Assembly (NCBI RefSeq): GCF_902464545.1
Contig: NZ_CABQJR010000005.1
Span: 1-64,000, forward strand
Source of the DNA: an uncultured Senegalimassilia sp.
GTDB lineage: Bacteria > Actinomycetota > Coriobacteriia > Coriobacteriales > Eggerthellaceae
DNA: 64,000 bases
Reading direction: 5' to 3'
In this document: positions 58,192 to 64,000 of the stretch, piece after piece
Numbering within the stretch: position 1 is the stretch's first letter
Layout of the letters: each line of letters opens with the position of its first letter
Position numbers and translations under genes: made by a program
Notes under the pieces: model-generated
The model's input: only the letters and a program-made list of their open reading frames with translations
The model's database searches: none
Told to the model about the DNA's origin: nothing

Positions 58192-60081
58192 CTACTGCAC
58201 TTCGGAGCGATAGGCTGCGATCTCGTCGAGGAAGGCTTTGCCGTACTTCTCAAGCTTCTTCATGCCTACGCCGCTGACGTCCATGAACTCGTCCTCGGTT
58301 TCGGGCATGCGAGCGCACATATCGCGCAACGAGGCATCGCCGAAGACCATGTACGGAGCCAGTCCACCTTCGACCGCCAGCTGCTTGCGCAACGCACGCA
58401 GCCTTTCGAACAAATCCTGGTCGTATGCTGCATAGGGACCGCTTGCCGTACCCGACCCACCGAACGAGTGACCGCCGGCAACGCCCGGCTTACGCTGCGG
58501 TTGTCGCAGCACCTGCTTCACCTGCAATCGAAAATCAGGCGCTGCCGCTTCACGGAAGCGAGCCCCAAACCCCACTACGGGGAACTGGCCATCCGATATC
58601 TCCAAGTACTCGCCCGCCGCAAGCAGCTCGATGACCTCTTTCAGCTGCACTTGCGACATGCTGACGGAGTTGAGGCACTTCGCCTGCGCAAGGCCGAATT
58701 GCTCAAGGCGCTCCATGTTCGTGCCACGCAGCACATCAACCACCACGCCTTTGCCGAACCTTCCGCGCAGCTCCTGCACGCAACGCATGACAGCACGCGC
58801 TTCCGCGGTGACGTCCACTGCCCTGAACCCACCTTCGCAGTTCGAGCAGTTGTTGCACGAGCCGTTGTCCTGCTGCGCTGCGGACTCATCGCCGAAGTAA
58901 CGCAACATGTAGCCGCGCAGGCATTCGCACGTCAGGCAATAGCCTTCCATGGCCGCCAGCATACGGCGCCTAGCCGCGCGGGCAACCTCAGCTTCCTCGG
59001 GGCTCATGCTTTCGTTGCCGCTATCCTGTTCAAGGAAGAACCTGCAAGTGGACAAATCACCATCGCTCCAGTAGAGCATGCACTCACTTGCAAGCCCGTC
59101 GCGTCCCGCGCGGCCCGCTTCCTGATAATAAGCCTCGATGCTTGACGGCATGTTGTAGTGGACGACGTAACGCACGTTCGATTTATCGATGCCCATGCCG
59201 AAGGCGTTAGTCGCCACGATGACCGCAGCGTCGTCGTTGATCCATGCCTGCTGATTGGCGCTGCGCTCTTCTTTTCTCAATCCTGCGTGATAGCGCGTTG
59301 CCTTCACGCCGGACTGCACCAAGTGTTCGTGCACCTTCTCGACGTTTTTGCGCGTATTGCAATACACCACGCCTGAGTCCTCGGGATGCGCCTTCGCATA
59401 CGTTGTGATGCGGTTCAGCTTTTTATTCGGCTCTAGGCGCTCTACGGAAAAGTGGAGGTTCGGCCGGTCGAAACCGGTGACCGCTTGGTAGGGATCTCGC
59501 AATCCTAAAAGGCGCACGATGTCGGCACGAACGCGCTCCGTTGCCGTTGCGGTGAGTGCGGCAACAGTGGGACGCGTGGGAAGCTGCTCGATGAACATAC
59601 CGATGCGCAGATACGACGGGCGAAAATCCTGGCCCCATTGCGAAACGCAATGCGCTTCGTCTACCGCGACCAGCGGGATGGGCGCCTGCGAGGCGAACTC
59701 CACAAAGCGCGGGTCCTCCAAGCGCTCAGGCGCAACATAAAGCAGGTCGAACTCCCCCACTAGAGCACGCGCCATGATCGAACCCTGCTGAGACGGGGTA
59801 AGCGTGGAGTTCAGATACGCCGCCTGAATGCCGGCATCCTGCAAGCTGCGCACCTGGTCGCCCATCAGCGACACCAACGGGCTTATAACCAGCGCAAGGC
59901 CGCTCATGACAACGCCCGGTATCTGATAGCATACCGACTTACCGGCGCCGGTAGGCATGACCGCAAGCGCATCGCGACCTGCAAGCAAAGCCTGCACCAC
60001 GCCCTGCTGGCCCGGCCTGAAATCCTTGTAGCCGAAATGCATTTCCAGCGCCAAGCGCGCCTGCTCTATAGGTACCGACAC
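58192..60081 (-). CDS. recQ: RecQ ATP-dependent DNA helicase
   Basis: A 629-residue 3'-5' helicase. Motif I AVMPTGAGKS, motif II VDEAHCVSQWGQDFRPSY (DEAH), LTATATERVRADI, motifs V-VI VATNAFGMGIDKSNV and YYQEAGRAGRDG are in order. The RecQ-C-terminal zinc site is CLTCECLRG with CNNCSNC, and a C-terminal HRDC domain (LFERLRALRKQLAVEGGLAP) closes the protein. RecQ unwinds branched DNA in recombination repair. GTG 60081 with GGAAAGG upstream is preferred over GTG 60111. Confidence 0.9.
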   Translation of the reverse strand: MSVPIEQARLALEMHFGYKDFRPGQQGVVQALLAGRDALAVMPTGAGKSVCYQIPGVVMSGLALVISPLVSLMGDQVRSLQDAGIQAAYLNSTLTPSQQGSIMARALVGEFDLLYVAPERLEDPRFVEFASQAPIPLVAVDEAHCVSQWGQDFRPSYLRIGMFIEQLPTRPTVAALTATATERVRADIVRLLGLRDPYQAVTGFDRPNLHFSVERLEPNKKLNRITTYAKAHPEDSGVVYCNTRKNVEKVHEHLVQSGVKATRYHAGLRKEERSANQQAWINDDAAVIVATNAFGMGIDKSNVRYVVHYNMPSSIEAYYQEAGRAGRDGLASECMLYWSDGDLSTCRFFLEQDSGNESMSPEEAEVARAARRRMLAAMEGYCLTCECLRGYMLRYFGDESAAQQDNGSCNNCSNCEGGFRAVDVTAEARAVMRCVQELRGRFGKGVVVDVLRGTNMERLEQFGLAQAKCLNSVSMSQVQLKEVIELLAAGEYLEISDGQFPVVGFGARFREAAAPDFRLQVKQVLRQPQRKPGVAGGHSFGGSGTASGPYAAYDQDLFERLRALRKQLAVEGGLAPYMVFGDASLRDMCARMPETEDEFMDVSGVGMKKLEKYGKAFLDEIAAYRSEVQ

Positions 60082-60274
60082 GGCAAACCTTTCCCTCACA
60101 ACAAGTTCCACTATGCGCGAAGCGCAAACGCAAATCTAAATGCAGCTGCTATGAAAACGCAAATCCGCGATTACATGATCGCGTCACCGCAATCCTGCAG
60201 GAGAATCGCGGCTTACAGCAACTTCGAAGCCTATCCCGGAGGCGTTTCACGTGAGAAAACGCTTCGATAAACGC

Positions 60275-60685
60275 CTAGATGATAATCCCGTTGCAGTGAT
60301 CTATTTCGTGCTGGATAATCTGCGCAGTGAAGCCACTGAAGCTTTTCTGGCAGGTCTTGAACGATTCATCCTGATACGACACGCGAATCTTGCGATACCG
60401 CCGACACGGCCGCTGCCCCACAAGCGACAGGCACCCCTCCTCGGTGGAATACTCGCTTGAGGCATGCACGATTTCGGGATTGAACATGAGCTTGGCAGTG
60501 CTATTGTCGTCGAATACGATGATGCGCTTGCGCACGCCGATCATGTTCGCCGCCATTCCCACGCACTCATGAGCGTGCGCTTCTAGCGTATCGAGCAAGT
60601 CCTGCCCGACAGGCGCATCCTCGATGGTTGCGGCCTCCGATGGCATGGCCAAGAACAGCTGGTTTCGCATAATCGGTCTGATCAT
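60275..60685 (-). CDS. def: Peptide deformylase
   Basis: A 136-residue deformylase. Motif 1 CVGMAANMIGV, motif 2 EEGCLSLVG (metal Cys) and motif 3 QHEIDHCNG (two metal His and catalytic Glu) are intact. It removes the formyl group from nascent proteins. It is shorter at both ends than E. coli Def, as some type III-like forms are. ATG 60685 has AGGAGG at a long 12-base spacing; ATG 60670 is possible. It resembles the catalytically altered homologue at 17142-17564. Confidence 0.88.
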   Translation of the reverse strand: MIRPIMRNQLFLAMPSEAATIEDAPVGQDLLDTLEAHAHECVGMAANMIGVRKRIIVFDDNSTAKLMFNPEIVHASSEYSTEEGCLSLVGQRPCRRYRKIRVSYQDESFKTCQKSFSGFTAQIIQHEIDHCNGIII

Positions 60686-60737
60686 CGGGTGCTCGTGCCT
60701 CCTACATGAATATGGACAAGTGGGTTGCGAATATATG

Positions 60738-60779
60738 AAAAGGGGGTTCGCTGCACCTACTGTACCATGCGAAACCCCC
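60738..60779 (-). terminator. Terminator downstream of the amidohydrolase gene
   Basis: On the minus strand GGGGGTTTCGC pairs with GCGAACCCCC (one bulged base) followed by TTTTCATAT. It lies in the 352 bp between amidohydrolase and deformylase; otherwise that gap shows nothing I can support. Confidence 0.65.
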
Positions 60780-61037
60780 GCGTTCAAGAAAAATCGAACG
60801 TTTGTTTTATTGTGTTTTCACACCGTTTGACCTGCGGAAACAGCAGATTCTTCCACAAAACCCCGTCAAATCCGCGCATTATCAACAGGTTGACTACCCT
60901 CGGTGACAAGCAACCCGTCTGAGAAGCACAAGCCATATATGCAGCAGCAAATCCCGAACAAACCGACCACCGCATTCAGCAGACGTCTTCCAAGACCAGG
61001 CTCGCGCCATGACGCGCGACCACCCCATCCGGATGCG

Positions 61038-62342
61038 CTATCGCGGCAAGAACTTGTCCAACTCGCGATCTAGCTCGGAAAGGTGCTTCACCTGCAGGCC
61101 ATCGGCGAACTTGCCGCGGACCATGACGCGCCGCACGTTTCGCAGCGCCTCCAGGTCATCTAGCGGGTTCGTATCCAGCACGATCATGTCGGCCGATTTC
61201 CCTACTTCGATCGAGCCCGTCTCGTCACCAAGCCCGATGATGCTCGCGTTGCCCAGCGTTGCCGCATGCAACGCAAGTTGGCGGCTTGCGCCCACGATGC
61301 GCTCGAAGTACACCAGCTCGCGCCACATATCGTATTGCGTAACGTACGGGCATGCCGAATCGGTACCCAATCCAACGGGAATCCCCTGCTCCAAGGCCTG
61401 TTTTGCGGCAGACACGATACCGTCGAAGACGATGCGCCCGTTGACTACCTGGATCTCGGTGGAATGGGTCATCTCGGGCGGCAACTTGATGAACGGCAGC
61501 GCCGGGGAGACGGTGCAGGTCAGCGAGCTTTTGCGGCCCACGCCGTTTTCGCGGAACAGCGCCAGCAGCTCGTCGTCCAAAACGCCGCCGTGCTCGATGG
61601 TGTCCACACCCGCTTCCAGGCCCACGCGAACTCCCTCGGTGCTCTCGATATGCGCCGCGGTATGCATGCCCAGCTTGTGAGCCTCGTCCACCGCTGCCGC
61701 CGCGATCTCGGGCGACATGCGCAGCACGCCCGGCTCGCCTTCCTTCTCAGCATCAAACACGCCGCCGGTGATGAAAAGCTTCACCAGGTCGCACTTATGC
61801 GCGAAGCAATCGCGCACGATTTCACGCGCTTGATCAGGCGTTTCGGCAATGTGCGCAAACAACCCTGCGCCGTGACCACCCGGTACCGTCACGCCCACGC
61901 CCGACGTGACCAGCCGCGGACCCTGGTACTTGCCAGCGTTGATGGCATCGCGTACCCACACATCGGCGAACCCCGGGTCACCCACGCTTCGCACCGTGGT
62001 GACGCCGCTGGCAAGCTGCTGCTGAGCATGCTTGCGAAACGTGCGATGCAGATACCAACGCCCAACGGGGTTGGCAACCACCTTCTCGATAAGGTCGCCC
62101 GCCGCGCCGGCGCTGGTGGGCTTGCCGCTACCGCACAGATGCACATGCAAGTTGACCAGGCCCGGCATCAAATACGCGCCCTTCAAGTCGACTTCCTGCG
62201 CACCCGCAGGACCCACCGTGGAAGCAGCCGGACCGACCGCGCTGATGCGGCCGTTATCGTCCACGGCAACGGTCATATTCTCCTGAGGTTGCATATCGCG
62301 CGTGCCGTCGAGCAGCGTTGCGTGCGTGAATACGTAAGACAT
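61038..62342 (-). CDS. Amidohydrolase (imidazolonepropionase/Xaa-Pro-dipeptidase-like)
   Basis: A 434-residue metal-dependent hydrolase of the amidohydrolase superfamily. The metal site is built from NLHVHLCG (HxH), KLFITGG (bridging Lys position), HTAAHIES (His), IEHGG (His) and GLGTDSACP (Asp). GMHTAAHIE and ADMIVLDTNPLDD are typical of imidazolonepropionase-related and prolidase-type enzymes. Substrate is uncertain; dipeptides, N-acyl or aryl amides are possible. AAAGGGG precedes ATG 62342. Confidence 0.84.
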   Translation of the reverse strand: MSYVFTHATLLDGTRDMQPQENMTVAVDDNGRISAVGPAASTVGPAGAQEVDLKGAYLMPGLVNLHVHLCGSGKPTSAGAAGDLIEKVVANPVGRWYLHRTFRKHAQQQLASGVTTVRSVGDPGFADVWVRDAINAGKYQGPRLVTSGVGVTVPGGHGAGLFAHIAETPDQAREIVRDCFAHKCDLVKLFITGGVFDAEKEGEPGVLRMSPEIAAAAVDEAHKLGMHTAAHIESTEGVRVGLEAGVDTIEHGGVLDDELLALFRENGVGRKSSLTCTVSPALPFIKLPPEMTHSTEIQVVNGRIVFDGIVSAAKQALEQGIPVGLGTDSACPYVTQYDMWRELVYFERIVGASRQLALHAATLGNASIIGLGDETGSIEVGKSADMIVLDTNPLDDLEALRNVRRVMVRGKFADGLQVKHLSELDRELDKFLPR

Positions 62343-63040
62343 GGCATTCCCCTTTACTTACCTGCGCCGATGCATGGACATGGCGCGGAATCAATGATTC
62401 GAGCCTACCAAGAACTCAGCAAAGCGTCTAGGGAAAATGCCCACATGAGGAAAAGTTACCGGGGCTAGAAGGAGATGCATCAGACGGCCCGAAACGCTAG
62501 CGCACACGACACGGAGTCCCGCTATAACCTGGGAGAACTCCCACCTTCGCAAGATAGAGGAGACTGCAGCCCGCCAACGACGCAGGGTTTCTCGGTCATT
62601 CCAGCGGCTTCCTGGCAGACGGAATCTTCCCAAACCTGCAAGGTTCAGCGGACAGTTTTCGGTGTAACGCACAAGGGTTCTGCAAGATGGCGGCGTCATA
62701 CTCGAACCAGGCGATGAGGCGGCTGGATTTAAGCGGGCCGTGTCATGGGAGACGCTCCTGACCTGCTGCTTCACTCCCCATCGCCTCTCCTCCCTTTGGA
62801 ACGGGCGGGCTCCTCGCAAACTCAGGGCCTGCCCGCCACAAGCAAGCAGACCGCCACGAAACGCGGGAACCCTGCCCTCACGCACGCCGATAATCCCGAT
62901 CCGCACCACACGACCGTCAAACCGTCCCGACAAGAACGCACCAGGAGGCGCGAATGCGAGCATCAAACCGAAACGCTTCGCCGCAGCAAACAACGAGCCG
63001 CCCCGAAGGACGGCTCGTTGCAATCATCTTATGGACCAGC
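62343..63040. other. Long intergenic region with structured segment
   Basis: A 698 bp gap between the EF-G-like stop (63041) and the amidohydrolase start (62342). Apart from the terminator at 62991-63020 it holds nested complementary segments: GCAGG...CCTGC pairing 62582-62640, ATTCC/GGAAT inside, and GGGAGAACTCCC at 62531-62542. A minus-strand open frame of 210 codons spans it but its product is of low complexity and resembles nothing. It may be an mRNA leader or a small RNA; I cannot name a class. Confidence 0.4.
62991..63020 (-). terminator. Terminator of the EF-G-like gene
   Basis: CAACGAGCCG / CGGCTCGTTG stem (10 bp) with loop CCCCGAAGGA; on the minus strand it is followed by TTTGCTG. 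It lies 21 bp after the stop at 63041. Confidence 0.7.
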
Positions 63041-64000
63041 CTATGCCTTCGATGCCTGGTAAGCCTCGACCAGTTTCTTCGTCACATCGGCGGGCGCAGG
63101 ATCGTATCCCTCCAGCTCAATGTAGTAGCTGCCGGAACCGCGCGTCATGGCGCGCAGGTCCTTGGTATAGCCGATGACCTCGGCGTACGGCACGCGCACC
63201 ATGATGACCGTCTCGCCCTCGTCGGTGGAGTCGGTGCCTACGATGCGTCCGCGACGCGTAGCAATGTCGCCCATAACGGTGCCGGCGTACTCCTCGGTGA
63301 CCACGATATCCATGGTCGCCATTGGCTCGAGCAGAATAGCGCCGGCCTGCTCGCATGCCGCACGGAAGCCGATGCGTGCGGCGGTCTTGAACGCCATCTC
63401 GTTGGAGTCGACCGAATGGTACGAGCCATCGAACACGGCGCACTTGATGTCAACCATGGGATACCCCGCCAAGAAGCCCTCTGCCATGGCCTCCTGAACG
63501 CCCTTATCAACAGCGGGGATCAAACCGCCAGGGATAGCGCCGCCCTTGATCTCGTCGGAGAACTCATAGCCCTCGCCGGGGTTGGGGCTGATGCGGAGCC
63601 AGCAATCGCCGAACTGGCCCGCGCCGCCGGTCTGCTTCTTGTGGCGCCCTTGCGCCTCGGCCGTCTTCGTGATGGTCTCGCGATACGGGATGCGCACGGG
63701 AACCAGGCGCGCCTCCACCTTCGCCTGCTCCTTCATGCGCGCAAGCAGCGTCTCCACCTGCGCTTCACCCATTGCCGTGACGATAGTCTGGTGCGTCTGC
63801 TCGTTGCGGGCGACGCGCAGCGTGGGGTCGTTCTCGACCGCGCGCGCAAGGAAGGTGCCGACCTTGTCCTCTTCCTTCTTATTAGCCGCCTCGATGGCAA
63901 CGGGATATTGCGGCACAGGCAGCGGCAGCGGATCGATGGACATCGTTCCCGATTGCGAGAGCGTGTCGCCGGCACGCGTGTCGGTGAGCTTGGGAACCAC
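63041..64000 (-). CDS. Elongation factor G-like protein, C-terminal part
   Basis: The last 319 residues of a translational GTPase, running off the window edge so the GTPase domain is not seen. Domains III to V are present: RIPYRETITKTAEAQGRHKK then QTGGAGQFGDCWLRISP is the domain IV start, EFSDEIKGGAIPGGLIPAV and GYPMVDIKCAVFDGSYHSVD follow, and LLEPMATMDIVVTEEYAGTV begins domain V. The QTGGAGQFGD form and GIPGG-type segment fit the EF-G2 or EF-G-like group rather than main FusA, as far as memory goes. Function: ribosome translocation or a specialised stress role. Confidence 0.8.
   Translation of the reverse strand: MVPKLTDTRAGDTLSQSGTMSIDPLPLPVPQYPVAIEAANKKEEDKVGTFLARAVENDPTLRVARNEQTHQTIVTAMGEAQVETLLARMKEQAKVEARLVPVRIPYRETITKTAEAQGRHKKQTGGAGQFGDCWLRISPNPGEGYEFSDEIKGGAIPGGLIPAVDKGVQEAMAEGFLAGYPMVDIKCAVFDGSYHSVDSNEMAFKTAARIGFRAACEQAGAILLEPMATMDIVVTEEYAGTVMGDIATRRGRIVGTDSTDEGETVIMVRVPYAEVIGYTKDLRAMTRGSGSYYIELEGYDPAPADVTKKLVEAYQASKA

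Noticed and set aside
62580..62700. Cobalamin riboswitch
   Set aside because: GGGAAG and GCCAGGAAGCC resemble parts of the consensus, but the conserved core order and spacing are not met on either strand.
62391..63023. Open frame of 210 codons on the minus strand in the EF-G/amidohydrolase gap
   Set aside because: It spans the EF-G terminator, has no ribosome-binding site, and the product is Arg/Gly/Ala rich without a recognisable domain.
1..64000. tRNA, rRNA, tmRNA or RNase P RNA genes
   Set aside because: Both strands were scanned by eye for conserved cores (for example GGTTCGAATCC, GAGGAAAGTCC); nothing convincing was found, though short RNAs can be missed this way.

Overview
The window is high-GC bacterial chromosome, most likely from an anaerobic gut actinobacterium of the Eggerthellaceae (Coriobacteriia). 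The evidence is gene content read from the translations: Tat-exported FAD/FMN flavoprotein reductases paired with membrane-anchored multihaem cytochromes c, a LuxR-type regulator fused to a polytopic membrane domain, a DUF5692-like membrane protein, sortase-like cell-wall sorting signals and ferredoxin-dependent 2-oxoacid oxidoreductases. No rRNA, tRNA or CRISPR array was recognised. The genus cannot be fixed from the sequence alone.

Layout. 0-2.5 kb: an IS256-type transposase remnant with an internal stop, then a DUF4143 AAA ATPase bracketed by two ~95 bp hairpin-bearing direct repeats. 2.7-8.7 kb: a Uup-like ABC-F ATPase, a cluster of a dispersed 27 bp repeat, a divergent SDR/MocR-regulator pair and a Cof-type phosphatase. 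8.8-12.7 kb: a cytochrome c plus fumarate-reductase-like flavoprotein operon and a membrane LuxR regulator. 12.8-20 kb: an Fsr-like MFS exporter, a dicarboxylate symporter, an EamA permease, a peptide deformylase homologue lacking its catalytic Glu, and a Tat-exported 5'-nucleotidase. 20-22.2 kb: an SOS cassette (perfect LexA box, Y-family polymerase, YolD-like partner). 22.3-25.7 kb: a defence/toxin-antitoxin island (DUF3800, Phd-like, AbiEi/AbiEii, MazEF) whose module borders carry fragments of an apbE 3' end. 25.7-32.4 kb: a second respiratory reductase locus (cytochrome c, FMN-binding lipoprotein, FAD subunit, membrane protein, ApbE flavin transferase) opposite a TetR gene and a DUF5692-like gene. 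32.7-36.5 kb: a PPP phosphatase, small hypotheticals, a frameshifted LysE exporter and a MITE-like element. 36.5-41.5 kb: two ABC exporter half-transporters with a divergent AraC regulator. 41.6-49 kb: a degraded Doc/Fic gene, SulP transporter plus beta-carbonic anhydrase, YeiH, endonuclease IV. 47.7-53.2 kb: an aromatic-acid-type operon of PaaK-like CoA ligase, an HTH-less LysR effector domain, and a PorGD/PorA/PorB oxidoreductase. 53.4-57.8 kb: a tandem universal stress protein, a PiT phosphate transporter, and an XRE-helix-turn-helix fused to an AlaA-type aminotransferase preceded by a dense TGAAC/GTTCA array. 58.2-64 kb: RecQ, an intact peptide deformylase, an amidohydrolase and the 3' part of an EF-G-like gene.

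How they fit together. Two loci supply extracytoplasmic electron-transfer modules in which a membrane multihaem cytochrome would feed a Tat-exported flavoprotein; ApbE at the second locus is the expected maturase for its FMN-binding lipoprotein. The PaaK/2-oxoacid oxidoreductase operon could convert aryl-pyruvates through aryl-acetyl-CoA with reduction of ferredoxin.

The most unusual object is the XRE-AlaA fusion with at least 18 TGAAC/GTTCA pentamers in the 249 bp before it, and nine more inside its own HTH and linker coding sequence. It looks like a MocR-style one-gene sensor-regulator built from different parts.
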